A stretch of DNA of 64,000 bases from Paragordius varius (GCA_964247055.1 OZ176052.1:12710001-12774000); one strand, 5' to 3'. Counted from the first letter of the stretch, positions 1 through 13,683 are shown. Program-made: numbers and translations. The notes: generated by a model from the letters alone, not told the origin.

Positions 1-1239
1 AATCCATATTTATATATTTGATTTTTACTTATACAGCTTTCAGCGGAAAAGGAAATATTTTTAGTCTATTATATAATAATTTTAACGCATTAAAATAATG
101 CGTTTTATTGGATAACTTCAAGAATAAATAATATGGTTCAAATAAAAATAAGAGATTTTACCGCATGCTGGCAGCGTATCTTTATTCGAAAGCATCAATC
201 TTTAAAAAAATATTTTGCGTTTTAGAGCTTCGTTATGATACATGAAGCAAAGGGCTGACTCTTTAATTATAAAGATTTCTTTAAGAACATAGGAGAAAAA
301 TGCGTATCGGCTAAATTATTATATGTTTTAAATAGCGAAATAGTTATTTATTTTAGAAAATAAATAAAGAATTAACGAGGTATGCACAACTCATGTTTCG
401 TAAATCGGCCAAAAAAAATATTTAAGTCACCGTAAATAAATTTTTAGGTAATTCGTATAATAGCGGAAGTTGCGTATCATTTATAAATAATCTATTTTTT
501 TATAAATATAAAGACTGAGATAAACAATTTGGTGCCCCCGTTTTTTGATTTAGGTAAATTTTTTATATATCTTATAAGCCGGGATCAAAAACTTAAGTTG
601 CGCCAAAATATTCAAATATAATAATTATCGTGTATGAAAACTTTCTAAATCAAGCAACCGAGGCCTAATTATATCTCTTTATTAAAATGTGAATGATAAC
701 TACTTATAATTACATATATTATAGATTATATATTTTACGCTGCATCCGCCTTGATCGTAATTACCAAAACATTTATATTTATAAAATCTAAATTATTATA
801 AAAAAGCCCACTTTTGGTGAATATAACTTATTGTTTGTGGTTAATAAATCTTTTAATATCACATATACTTTAATAAATAATGACAAATTGGAATTATGCA
901 TATTATTTTGAGCGTTTTTCCCCGAACTTTGTAAATTAAATTTATAATTATCTAAGTTTATTATTATAAAAAACAGATAATTGAGTATTCCTCAATGGTG
1001 CTAATTAATTGACCTTATATTAATTAAATTATGAATTTTGATTTTGGCAAATAGTCACAATATTAATTGTAATCTCTTGTTGCTTAACATTTATTAATCT
1101 TGATTTTAAATGTGAAATAAAAATGATTGATAAACTCATCTATATAAATTTTGTCGTCTGCTGGGAAAATAGACCTTAAGAAGAAAAAGTTATTTAATCA
1201 TTTAGAGTTGATCCTTGTATGGAAAATAATAGATTCTCA
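1..1239. other. Intergenic A+T-rich DNA, no gene seen
   Basis: No reading frame or splice-linked coding block is recognisable. Around 541-620 lies a minus-strand copy of the dispersed core motif described for the 7.3-15 kb array (the complement of GCGCAACTTAAGTTTTTGAT followed by a C+G-richer CCCGGCTT). The remainder is unique-looking A+T-rich sequence leading into the satellite. Confidence 0.6.
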
Positions 1240-4120
1240 AAATAAAATTATTCTGGAAAAGTAAAATATTCTATTATTTAAAGTTTTAGATATTTAATTC
1301 TGAATATGGATTTAAAAAATAAATTCTGGGAAAGTATAATAATTTTTTATTTAAAGTTGTAGATATTTGTCGCTGAATATGGATTTTTAATATTAAATCT
1401 GGGAAAGTATAATATTTTATTATTTAAAGTTTTAGATATTTGTTTCTGAATATGGATTTTTAAATATTAAATCTGGGAAAGTATAATATTTTATTATTTA
1501 AAGTTTCAGATATTTGTTTCTTAATATGGATTTTTAAAAATCAATTCTGGGAAAGTATAATATTTTATTATTTAAAGTTTCAGATATTTGTTTCTTAATA
1601 TGGATTTTTAAAAATCAATTCTGGGAAAGTATAAAATTTTATTATTTAAAGTTTCAGATATTTGTTTCTTAATATGGGGTTTAAAAATCAATTCTGGGAA
1701 AGTATAATATTTTATTATTTAAAGTTTCAGATATTTGTTTCATATGGATTTTCAATTATCAATTCTGGGAAAGTATAATATTTTATTATTTAAAGTTTTA
1801 GATATTTGTTTCTGAATATGGATTTTTAAATATTAATTCTGGGAAGGTATAATATTTTATTATTTAAAGTTTCAGATATTTGTTTCTTAATATGGATGTT
1901 CAAAAATCAATTCTGTGAAAGTATAATATTTTATTATTTAAAGTTTCAGATATTTGTTTCTTAATATGGATTTTTAAAAATCAATTCTGTGAAAGTATAA
2001 TATTTTATTATTTAAAGTTTATATTTGTTTCTGAATATGGTTCAAAAATAAATTCTGGAAAAGTATAATATTTTATTATTTAAAGTTTTATATATTTGTT
2101 TCTGATATATGGATGTTCAAAAATAAATTCTGTGAAAGTATAATATTTTATTATTTAAAGTTTTAGATATTTGTTTCTGAATATGGATGTTCAAAAATAA
2201 ATTCTGTGAAAGTATAATATTTTATTATTTAAGGTTTATATTTGTTTCTGAATATGGATGTTCAAAAATAAATTCTGTGAAAGTATAATATTTTATTATT
2301 TAAAGTTTTAGATATTTGTTTCTGATATATGGATGTGCAAAAATAAATTCTGTGAAAGTATAATATTTTATTATTTAAAGTTTTAGATATTTGTTTCTGA
2401 TATATGGATGTTCAAAAATAAATTCTGTGAAAGTATAATATTTTATTATTTAAAGTTTTAGATATTTGTTTCTGATATATGGATGTTCAAAAATAAATTC
2501 TGTGAAAGTATAATATTTTATTATTTAAAGTTTTAGATATTTGTTTCTGATATATGGATGTTCAAAAATAAATTCTGTGAAAGTATAATATTTTATTATT
2601 TAAAGTTTTAGATATTTGTTTCTGATATATGGATGTTCAAAAATAAATTCTGTGAAAGTATAATATTTTATTATTTAAAGTTTTAGATATTTGTTTCTGA
2701 TATATGGATGTTCAAAAATAAATTCTGTGAAAGTATAATATTTTATTATTTAAAGTTTTAGATATTTGTTTCTGATATATGGATGTTCAAAAATAAATTC
2801 TGTGAAAGTATAATATTTTATTATTTAAAGTTTTAGATATTTGTTTCTGATATATGGATGTTCAAAAATAAATTCTGTGAAAGTATAATATTTTATTATT
2901 TCAAGTTTTAGATATTTGTTTCTGATATATGGATGTTCAAAAATAAATTCTGTGAAAGTATAATATTTTATTATTTAAAGTTTTAGATATTTGTTTCTGA
3001 TATATGGATGTTCAAAAATAAATTCTGTGAAAGTATAATATTTTATTATTTAAAGTTTTAGATATTTGTTTCTGATATATGGATGTTCAATAAATTCTGT
3101 GAAAGTATAATATTTTTTTATTTCAAGTTTTAGATATTTGTTTCTGATATAAGATGTTCAAAAATAAATTCTGTGAAAGTATAATATTTTATTATTTAAA
3201 GTTTTAGATATTTGTTTCTGAATATGGATGTTCAAAAATAAATTCTGGAAAAGTATAATATTTTATTATTTAAAGTTTTAGATATTTGTTCCTGAATATG
3301 TATGTTCAAAAATAAATTCTGGAAAAGTATAATATTTTATTATTTAAAGTTTTAGATATTTGTTTCTGAATATGGATGTTCAAAAATAAATTCTGTGAAA
3401 GTATAATATTTTATTATTTAAAGTTTTAGATATTTGTTTCTGATATATGTATGTTCAAAAATAAATTCTGGAAAAGTATAATATTTTATATTTAAAGTTT
3501 TAGATATTTGTTTCTGAATATGGATGTTCAAAAATAAATTCTGTGAAAGTATAATATTTTATTATTTAAAGTTTAAGATATTTGTTTCTGAATATGGATG
3601 TTCAAAAATAAATTCTGTGAAAGTATAATATTTTATTATTTAAAGTTTTAGATATTTGTTTCTGATATATGTATGTTCAAAAATAAATTCTGTGAAAGTA
3701 TAATATTTTATTATTTAAAGTTTATATTTGTTTCTGAATATGGATGTTCAAAAATAAATTCTGTGAAAGTATAATATTTTATTATTTAAAGTTTTAGATA
3801 TTTGTTTCTGATATATGGATGTTCAAAAATAAATTCTGGAAAAGTATAATATTTTATTATTTAAAGTTTTAGATATTTGTTTATGAATATGGATTTTCAG
3901 AAATCAATTCTGGGAAAGTATAATATTTTATTATTTAAAGTTGTAGATATTTGTTTCTGATATATGGATGTTCAAAAATAAATTCTGGAAAAGTATAATA
4001 TTTTATTATTTAAAGTTTTAGATATTTGTTTCTGAATATGGATTTTCAAAAATCAATTCTGGGAAAGTATAATATTTTATTATTTGAAACTCAAAAAATA
4101 TATGTAATATTTTATTATTT
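1240..4120. repeat. 75-bp tandem satellite array, about 38 copies
   Basis: A head-to-tail array with a 75-bp period; for example, the word TTCTGTGAAAGTATAATATT recurs every 75 bases from about 2,345 to 3,050. Each unit contains GTATAATATTTTATTATTT, then AAAGTTTTAGATATTTGT and a GGATGTTCAAAAAT end. Central copies are almost identical, while copies towards both edges carry substitutions (CTGGGAAAG versus CTGTGAAAG, ATCAATTC versus ATAAATTC) and small length changes. That gradient is what unequal exchange produces when it homogenises the core and leaves decaying edges. The array degrades at about 4,090-4,120 into fragments of the unit. No open frame crosses it. Confidence 0.95.
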
Positions 4121-7100
4121 GAGTTTTGGATAATTATATTGAGAGGATGAATATTATAATATAAAGTATATACCAAAAAATAAAATATTTTTTTATTTAA
4201 TCTAGATATTTGTATTAAGAAAATATTAAATGAAAATAGAAAAGGTAAATGTATGATTTTATTAAAAGTTTTTTATAGTTAGATAATGGTTTAATATTAT
4301 TGCGGTTATGATTGCATGTTAATAATTAAAAAGAAAAATTATTATTTTATATAAGATTTACCATCATCTGAATAAAAACAATTTATCATTTTATTTTTTC
4401 AATATAAGTACCTAAAACTTTAAATAATTGAATATTATACTTTTTCGGAATCATATTATTCTGATTATTTAAGATTCATCATTTCAATATTAATATCTAT
4501 CACTTTATGTAATAAATTATTATAAATGATGCTATGAATATTGACGATAAATATGATTGAATGATTTTAAATTAGAAGAAAAGGTACAAGATTTTATTCA
4601 TTGGAGTTTCCTTATAAATAAATATAAAACATAGTCCTGAATTTTTAATTTTTATATGGTTATATTAAATGATTATGTAGAATTTATCTTTAATTTTAGG
4701 GTTATCCAATGAATGAGAATGTCACTGTCCTGGCAAAAAATATGTTACTTAATCATATATCATTCGATAAAAGCCTCCTCCTGCAATGATACATGCGGTT
4801 AAAATATTACAAAAAATATTTTAAAGTTGCTATTTTTATTCTAAGATTTGGTTGAATTGCAATAGAAAAATTCGACGCCTATATTACACGTATTATAAAA
4901 TCGAGAATAATAACTAAGATGAAAAAGGGATATTAAAATTTCCAAAACTGCAGTTCAAATCCCGTTTTAAATAATATTGGCTCTAAATGATTTTTTTTGA
5001 ATTTGCATAATAGTGGAAACAGTTTAACTTTAAACCAAACTCCAATATCCCCAATTACATAAAATATTATCATGTTGAATTTTTTTTATATTCTGATAAA
5101 TACTAAATTGTAACAGAACTTTTATGGTCCTTTTAATATCGTGCCTTATAAGTCAATTAATTAATTTATTTGAACTTTTATGTTATTGTTTCATATCAAA
5201 AATTGCAAAATTAAAGCATATAATATCAATTTTATTTTTATTTTTAACTTTTCAACGGGTCCACCAAAAATGTTATATACCTAATGGACTAAATTAATTA
5301 AAATTGACGCCAAAAATTTGCAAAAATATTTTATCTACGCGGTAAAATTAATAAAATTAATTATTTTCCCTTGAAAAATAACTTTATGTGAATGTCTTAT
5401 TATACTTAGAAAAAAATATATCTTTCGTTGAATTTAAAATCCATTTAATTACAAGAAAGACTTATGTTTAAAATATTATTTAAGAGGATTTAAAAATATG
5501 TCTGATTTAAACTGTGCTGGACACCCCTTAAACGTTGTTGGATTAAATTTTTAATGATTGAAAAAGCTTTTAATGAAAAATTATATGTTAACTAATAATT
5601 TAGTTTATTATCACCATTTACTAATATTGTGATTATTCTATATTACCATAGTAGTTAAACTTTCTAAAATGATTGATGATCCCAAATTACTATGAGACCA
5701 TTTTTAATCAGAATATATATTTTTTTAGGATATATATAATTGCGGATTGTCAAATTTTATCAATCAATTTTTATGATCTCCCCTGTGTTAAATATCATAT
5801 TTGCGATTCAATTAGAAAAAGACTCTATACACTAGTTTTTATTTCGGATGTTTTTGAATTTGAAATATGTAATGATTATTTTGGCGCGACTTAGGTTTTT
5901 GCGGCTTTCGCTTACAAAAGTTTTCGATAACTTTAAATTGAGGCAATATTATTTTCATACCAATTACATAAAAGGTATTCAATATAAATTAGAGGTTATG
6001 TTAAATTAATTATAAACTTAGGTTCGCTATGATGCAAATTTACTTAATTTTTTATATAAAGAATGAATCATAAACGCCATTATATTTGGTTAAAGCTATT
6101 TTGGCAAAGTAGATCTGGCATGAATTTTTTATTAAAGTGTGATTTATAGCTTGAGACTTCATGAATTTTTAATAATTATTTTGCCTTTGGGATCCTCATG
6201 CTTTCCCCATTTTAATAATTTTTTTCTACCACAACATGAGAGATGTAATTTAAATTACAAAAAAGTAAAATAATTTATTATTTTAAGTTTTGTAGCACAA
6301 TGCAATTATAAACAAGTATATTAAGCCAAAGATATCAATTTTAAGATATTTTAGTGTATATTAGTGAATATAAAGGTCATAGCTGATTAATAATTGTTAA
6401 TACTTTAAATTTATATATATTTACATTTAAATTTTGGTATAATTTTGGTATTATATTGAATATGTAGTTTTAATTCTAACTTATTGATACAAGATACGTC
6501 TAAAAAATAAGTGTTCATGAAACATGTATCTTTCATACGATAGTTATCAGTATAATGAACATCAAAATCATAATGGTGGATAAAATACTGGCAAAATAAT
6601 ATATACATTATTCTGCCACTATCCAAGTTCGAATCATATTTTTGAACTTTAGATCTAATAAAAACCCTTAAAAATAAGTGATAATGCGAAATTTTATTTT
6701 ATTTATTTGTATCTTCCATATTTATGATCGCATTCAAAACCTCATTAGGTTATTATCACAAATATGAAATCTAAAATATAATGCCAAATTTTATCCGATA
6801 TGCGATAGTGTAGTAAATTTTTTTATTTATATGTAAATTATTAAAAAGTACTTTATTAACATATAAATAATAGCCTTTGGAAAATGGTTCAATAAATAAA
6901 GGAATAGGTATGGAGTATAATATTAAAAAAATTTTAAATAAATTTTCAACTTTTCCAATTAAGATCCATATTTTTTCGAACTTAACGCTCAATTTAATTT
7001 ATACAATTTATTAAATTATATTATGTGATCACTAAATTTTAGATTTTTTTATTAATATCTGGTTTAAAAAAACGTTGGCTACAAAAAATCATTCCCTAGA

Positions 7101-7330
7101 ATAAACTTCACAAATATTATTAAAAATTCAAAAATCTAGAAAATTAAAATTAATTTAAACTTTAATGAACCATAAATGTTAAAATTAATTAACTTTTTAA
7201 AGTTGAGTTAATAAATTTAAATGAGAAAGGTTGAATTCGTATAAAATACCTAATGTTTGGTGTAAAAGTTTAATTTTGTAAAAGTGTTAAGTTAAGAAAA
7301 TTTTCTTTTTAAAAATTAATATACCCGAAA
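4121..7330. other. Intergenic DNA with scattered repeat fragments
   Basis: No gene is supported. The short frames here are not joined by splice sites to anything protein-like. At about 4,740-4,805 there is a lone copy of the end sequence of the 29.3/47.3-kb foldback family (ATCATATATCATTCGAT followed by ATGCGGTTAAAATATTA). At about 5,885-5,960 there is a diverged copy of the dispersed hairpin core (GCGCGACTTAGGTTTTTG, CTTTCG, then ATTGAGGCAATA). Nothing else is recognised. Confidence 0.5.
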
Positions 7331-8283
7331 ATACAATTGAAATATGGCGCAACTTAAGTTGTGATGATTCCGGCTTTTAGGTATTTATATTTGATTCAAA
7401 AAATTGAATCGAGAGCAGTTATTTTAACATAAAATTCTATAAAAACATATTGCATAAAAACATTTTTCAACACTTCTTTAAGCGATTTTTCACATCAATT
7501 GAATACTTTCTCAAACAGCACTTTACCAACACTCAGCACTTATTTTTGATTTAGTAAAATAATGACATATACTTTAGACTAAAAGCAATTGAAATTTTTT
7601 TTATTAAGGACAATTTAATGTCTGGATGAAAAATATTATTTCTAGATAATTCAATTTTGTGATTAAAATTCCAAAAAATGGAAAAATTAAATATCAAATT
7701 TAAGGGTGAACATGCTTATTTATAAAGTGTTATATAAATAAACAATAAATTTAGATTGGAAAAGGAAAAAGTTAGGTGGTGGGGAGTTGACTTAAAATGG
7801 GTCGATTTTGAAAAGAAAAAAATATATATAAAAAATACTTTACTAAATCTATTGGATAGAATTGTTTCGTATTGATTAACAATTTTTTATATACCATAAA
7901 ATTTATTTAATATAGCGAACTTAAGTTTCTCGCTATATTTATTTGGCCAAATAATTAAGACAATAATAGATGTATGTAAAATTTTTAAAAACGGTATTTA
8001 TATGTCCTTTTTTAATTCATTTTCAATAAACATATCAAACTCAATACTTTAGCACAAGGCCACTTATTAATTACTAATTTAAGATTTAAAACTTAATAGC
8101 CTTCAAATATTTAGGATTACATTATCTATTAGGTCAAGTTAAATTAAAAAAACTACAAAATTAATCAAAAGTTGGGTTTGGTTTGAAAAGGAGTTGATTT
8201 TTGATTAGGTTGGAAAAATATAGTCTGATTGAAAATTCGTTAGTTGTATGAAAATTTTTTACTAGACATAGGTAAGGATAAGG

Positions 8284-8414
8284 CTATGGCCTCTCTATTT
8301 GATTTAAAAAAAATTTATACCTGAAACATTTAATTTAATAAGGCACAACTTAAGTTTTTGATTCCGGCTTTCGGGTATAAAAACTATTTAATTTAAAAAT
8401 TGAGGCTATAGCAG
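8284..8414 (+). repeat. Hairpin core, array copy 1
   Basis: The left arm begins CTATGGCCTC and runs into TTTATACCTGAAA. The right arm begins TTTCGGGTATAAAA and ends TTGAGGCTATAG. The arms are imperfect reverse complements of about 43 nt, enclosing a loop with a GCACAACTTAAGTTTTTGAT-type core. The same arrangement recurs in the four following units. Confidence 0.8.
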
Positions 8415-9256
8415 TCAGTTTTATATAATATAAAAAAGAGAATTATCTATCTTATCTCTTTAAAGTCAAGTTAAACACTTTCATACTCACAACACTTTTA
8501 ACAACAATCAACTCTTTTGCGACCGAACTCAACATTTTTAATAACCATAATAGGGCATTTAAGTTAAGAGTATGATCATTAAATTTTAATTACATTTTTT
8601 TATATATTTCGAATGTTTTACTTTTAAAATCAAAATATTTTAGTTTTCGTTAACCATAACTTCGATTACTATAATAAAACATTCATGATTTATTAATTTT
8701 TTACACTTTTGTTAAACATTTCCAACTTATAATTAAGCATAACCGATTATTAATTCTTAATATAAAAGGTGTTGGTTTTAATTAAAATACCCTAAAAATA
8801 ATTAAATATTCTGATTAAAAAACAATATGATGTGCAAAACTTAAATTATATTATGCATATATATATATATGCATATATATATATATATATATATCTTAAG
8901 AATAAAAGTCAAAAATATACTGATATATGAAGACAATTATTTTTTCAAAAGACAAAAGTATCTAAACTTAAATTTTTTTAAAATAAATAATTTATTACAT
9001 TTGATAAAATATAGCCCTAAAATTAGTTTAACTATTTTTACTACAATTCTAATTAAAAAAATTATAAACCTTATTAAAACATAGCCAATGATTAAACGTT
9101 AAATGCATTTTTTAAAAATTCAAATGGTTAAAATTGGTTGTAAAAGGTTGAGTTTGGTTGAAAAGGAATTTGAGATAGTATATGTTAACAAAATATTGTC
9201 TGTTTCATTACTTGAACAAAAAAAGAAACTCATTTACTAAACTTAGGTAAGGATAA

Positions 9257-9388
9257 GGCTATGGCCTCTGTATTTAATATAAAAAAATTTATACCTGAAA
9301 CATTTAATTTAATAAGGCGCAACTTAAGTTTTTGATTCCGGCTTTCGGGTATAAAAGCTATTTAATTCAAAAATTGAGGCGATAGCAG
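9257..9388 (+). repeat. Hairpin core, array copy 2
   Basis: Same layout as copy 1: CTATGGCCTCTGTATTT left arm, central GCGCAACTTAAGTTTTTGAT, and right arm ending AATTGAGGCGATAGCAG. The two arms pair over roughly 40 bases. Confidence 0.8.
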
Positions 9389-9768
9389 TCAGTTTTATAT
9401 AATATAGAAAAAATAATTATCTATCTTATTTCTTTAAAGTCAAGTTAAACACTTTCTTACTCTCAACACTTTTAACTACTCAACTCTTTTGCGACCAAAC
9501 TCAACATTTTTATTAACCATATAGGGCATTTAAGAGTATGATCATCATATTTTATTTTTTTTTAAATATTTTTAATGTTTTATTAAAATCGAAATTTTTA
9601 AGGTTTTTGCGTTAACCTAATCAACTTCAATTACTATAATAAAACATTTAAGATTTATAAATTACTTACACTTTAAACATTTCTAACTCAGAATTATGCA
9701 TAATCGATGATCAATCCCTAATTTGAAATTTTTAATTAAAATACCCTAATAATTAAATATTTTGATTA

Positions 9769-10353
9769 ACACTTCGATTCAAATTGGGGTATCTAAATAC
9801 CCCAGACTAAATTAAAATTAAAATTTTTAAAAAACTACTGAAGGAAACGGTCCCAATTTAAATTTATGCTTCTATCCTGATAAATATTATATAAATATGC
9901 CAAAATATCTTGATAAAATTTTGTTTTGAAAAAAAAGTTCCATCTCAAATTACTTCGACGCCATTTTTATTTTACAAAAATTTTGCAAAATATCGTCTCC
10001 CTTTAATTTTAAGGGTAAAATTAAAGCTTTTTTATATAAATTACATCTAGCATCGATAGAAATAGAAAAAGCGGTTTATTTTGTATTATTTTTTAATTTT
10101 ACAATTTGACACATGTCACATTGACTAAATTTTTACCTTTCAGTTTTAGCTCAAAATAAGTTATATCAAGTATTTTTGAATAAAAGTTTTTATATATTTC
10201 GGTTTATTAATGTTATATAAGTAAAAAATTTTGCCATGGTTTCGATTGCTTCCATACTTTTTAAAGTATTTGATTTTAAACAGGCCTGGGGTATCCAACT
10301 ACCCCAATTTGAATCGAAGGACTAAAATGAGTGTGTTGTATCCAAGTGTTAAA
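9769..10353. mobile_element. TTAA-flanked short inverted-repeat element (piggyBac-like MITE)
   Basis: The left end reads TTAA then CACTTCGATTCAAATTGGGG. The right side carries the reverse complement (CCCCAATTTGAATCGAAG) followed by a short tail ending CCAAGTG and then TTAA. The flanking array sequence (ATTAAATATT..GATTAA to AAAACAATAT) is contiguous in the neighbouring unit at about 8,800, so the piece is a clean insertion of about 585 bp. This explains the 1,780-bp spacing between cores in this unit. A TTAA target duplication is the hallmark of piggyBac-superfamily transposition. No transposase frame is present, so the element is non-autonomous. The assignment rests on the target site and inverted ends only. 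Confidence 0.78.
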
Positions 10354-11035
10354 AAACAATATTGCAAAACTAAAATTATATTATGTATATATATATATAT
10401 ATCTCTTAAGAATAAAAGTCAAAATATACTGATATATGAAGACAAATATTTTTTCAAAACACAAAAGCATATTTTTTAAAGTTGAATTTAAAATAAATAT
10501 TTATTACAATAATTAAGTAATGACTGATTTTGTTGCCAAACATATTATTATACTTTCAAATTGAAACACTAAGTTATATTCTAAACAGACAAATTTAAAG
10601 TAACAGCGGTCTTTTAAAATATATTTGCCTTAATTTAGCAAGCTCACCCTTATTAATTGATAATGTAAATTTTATTAAAAACAACTTAAAAGCATTCAAA
10701 TGTTTATCATATCTTTTAAAGATACTAAATAAAATAAAATTATATTTTACGTTAGATGTAATATTGATAAAATATGGCCCTAAAACACTAAATTAGTTTA
10801 AATATTTTGACTATAATCTAAATTAAAAAAACTAAATTATCAAAACATAGCCAAACTGTTACTTTAAAGTTAAATAAATGCCTTTTTTAATAAATGGTTA
10901 AAATTGGTTGTAAAAAGTTGAGTTTGGTTGAAAAGAAATTGATTTTTGAAAAAGAAATTTAGGTTGGAAACATATACTCTGTTTCGTTAGTTGAACAAAA
11001 AAAGAAAATCTTTTACTAAACTAAATACGGAGAAG

Positions 11036-11165
11036 GCTATGGTCTCTGTTTTTTTATTTAAAAAAACTTTATACCTGAAGAATTAATTTAATAAGGCGCA
11101 ACTTAAGTTTTTGATTCCGGCTTTCGGTATAAAAGTTATTAAATTATAAAATTGAGTCTATAGAA
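11036..11165 (+). repeat. Hairpin core, array copy 3
   Basis: Left arm CTATGGTCTCTG, central GCGCAACTTAAGTTTTTGAT, right arm ending ATTGAGTCTATAG. This copy is more diverged than copies 2 and 4. Confidence 0.75.
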
Positions 11166-12287
11166 GTCATTATATAGAGACAAAATATTTTTCTTTCTTT
11201 ACCTCTTTAAAGTCAAGTTAAACACTTTCATACTCTTAAAAACTTTTTGACAACACTCAACTCTTTTGCAACCAAACCACAATTTTGATTAAAACCCAAA
11301 ATAGGGCATTTAAGTTAATAGTATGATCATCAAATTTGAATTTTATATTTTTTAAAATATTTTCCATGGTTTATATTTAAAATGAAAATATTTTAGTTTC
11401 CGTTAACCACATTAGCTTGAAATATTATTATATAACCTTTCGGAATAGTTAATTTCCTACACTTAATAAATTTCAATTATGATAGACACAACTGATTAAT
11501 AATGATTTAAAAATATGTTAGTTTTAATTAAAATATACCCCTTTTACTAAATAAATCAAAATAATGTGCAAAATTAACATTATTATATATATATATCTAA
11601 ATTACGGTAAAATTAAAACTAGCGGACATCGCAAAAATATAGAAAAAAGCATAATTTTTGAACCATATTTGTTACCAATATACATCTATTTTATACTTTG
11701 CAATTTGAAACAATAAGTTATATTCTAAACAGACAATAAAGTACGGCCGTTTGAAAAAATTTGCCTTTATATGTTTGTATAAATATAATCGTTTATGCAA
11801 AAAATTTCATTAGGTTATCATCACAAATTAATCTAAAAAATTTAAAAAACAGTATTTATACTTCTTTATCTGTTTAAAACTCTTTTTCAAATTCGATACC
11901 AAGCTTCTCACCACTTATTAATTGGTAATTTAAAATTTATTAAAAACCATTTTGCATTCAAATGTTTATCATATTATCTATTAGGTTTATATCATAAATT
12001 TATTAAATTATTTTACGCTAGATGTAGCTTTGATAAAATATAGTCATAAAATTAGTTTAAATATTTTGACTAAAATTATAATTAAAATTAAACTAAAAAA
12101 TTTATCAAAACATAGCCAATGATTAATTAACGTTAAATGCATTTTTTAAAAATTCAACTGGTTAAAATTGGTTGTAAAAAGTTGAGTTTGATTAAAAAGG
12201 AATTATGAAAAAGTATGTTAGAAAAATATAGTCTGTTTCATTACTTGAACGAAAAAGAAAATCATTTACTAAACTAAGTAAGAGAAG

Positions 12288-12420
12288 GCTATCGCCTCTG
12301 TATTTGATTTAAAATTTTTATACCTGAAACATTTAATTTAATAAGGCGCAACTTAAGTTTTTGATTCCGGCTTTCGGGTATAAAAGCTATTTAATTCAAA
12401 AATTGAGGCGATAGCAGTCA
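12288..12420 (+). repeat. Hairpin core, array copy 4
   Basis: Left arm CTATCGCCTCTGTATTTG, central GCGCAACTTAAGTTTTTGAT, right arm AATTGAGGCGATAGCAG. Here the left arm has CTATCGCCTC, an exact complement of GAGGCGATAG on the right, whereas copies 1-3 carry one or more mismatches in this stretch. Confidence 0.8.
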
Positions 12421-13551
12421 GTTTTGCATAATATAGAAAAGATAATTATCTATCTTTATCTCTTTAAAGTCAAGTTAAACACTTTCATACTCTCGACACT
12501 TTTTAACAACACTCAACTCTTTTGCAATACCAACAATTTTGATTAAACCCAAAATAGGGCATTTATGTTGAGAGTGTGATCATAAAATTTGAATTTTATT
12601 TTTAAATATTTTTCATGTTTTACTTTTAAAATCAGAATATTTAAGTAGGTCTTGACCACATAAACTTGATTCACATAACCTTTCGGAATTGTTAATTTCC
12701 TACACTTTTAAATATTGCTAACAATTTAATAATTATAGGCAACCGATTATTAATCCATAATTAAAAATGTGTTTTTCAATTAAAATATACCCCTAAAGAT
12801 AATTAAACATTTAGACTAAAAAAATCATAATAATGTGCAAAATTAACACTAAAATATATATATCTTAATTACAGTAAAATTGAAACTATGCGGACAAAAC
12901 ACAAAAATATAAAGAAAAATATTTTCTTTCATATTTTACAATTAAATATTAATTAATTTTGTTACCAATATACATATATTTTAATCTTAATCGGCAAGTT
13001 GAAAGTACGGCGGTCTTTTGAAAAATATTTACCTTTAAAAAGTTATATAAATATGATCCTTTTGCGAAAAATCTTATCTATCATGACAAATTAATCTAAA
13101 AAATTGAAAAATAGTATTTATATTTCTTAATAAATTTAAATCTCTTTTTCAAATTCAATACTTTAAGCTTGCTTACCACTTATTAATTGGTAATTTAAAA
13201 TTTATTCAAAAACAATTTTGCATTCAAATGTTCATCATATCATCTATGGGTTTTTTATAATAAATTTATTAAAATATTATTTTACGTTAGATATAGCTTT
13301 GATAAAATATAGCCCTAAAATTAGTTTAAATATTTTGATTACAATTCTAATTAATAAAATTACAAACCTTATTAAAACATAGCCAATGTTTAATTAACGT
13401 TAAATGCATTTTTAATTCAAATGGTTAAAGTTGGTTGTAAAAAGTTGAGTTTGATTAAAAAGGAATTTTGAAAAAGTAAATGTAAGAAAAATATAGTCTG
13501 TTTCATAACTTGAACGACAAAAGAAAACCATTTACTAAACTAAGTAAGGAG

Positions 13552-13683
13552 AAGTCTATCTTATGATTTGATTTAAAAAATTTTTATACCTGAAACATTT
13601 AAATTAATAAGGCGCAACTTAAGTTTTTGATTCCGGCTTTCGGGTATAAAAGCTATTTAATTCAAAAATTGAGGCGATAGCAG
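13552..13683 (+). repeat. Hairpin core, array copy 5
   Basis: The central core and right arm (TTTCGGGTATAAAAGCTATT, AATTGAGGCGATAGCAG) are intact. The left arm has decayed (CTATCTTATG). This is the last well-preserved unit before the array fades. Confidence 0.75.

Noticed and set aside
1240-4120. CRISPR-like regular repetition
   Set aside because: The 75-bp units abut without unique spacers and lie in intron-bearing animal-type DNA; this is a satellite.
4940-4975. tRNA gene or tRNA-derived SINE (GTTCAAATC box)
   Set aside because: A B-box-like word occurs here and near 6,609 (GTTCGAATC), but no A box, cloverleaf or acceptor stem surrounds either.
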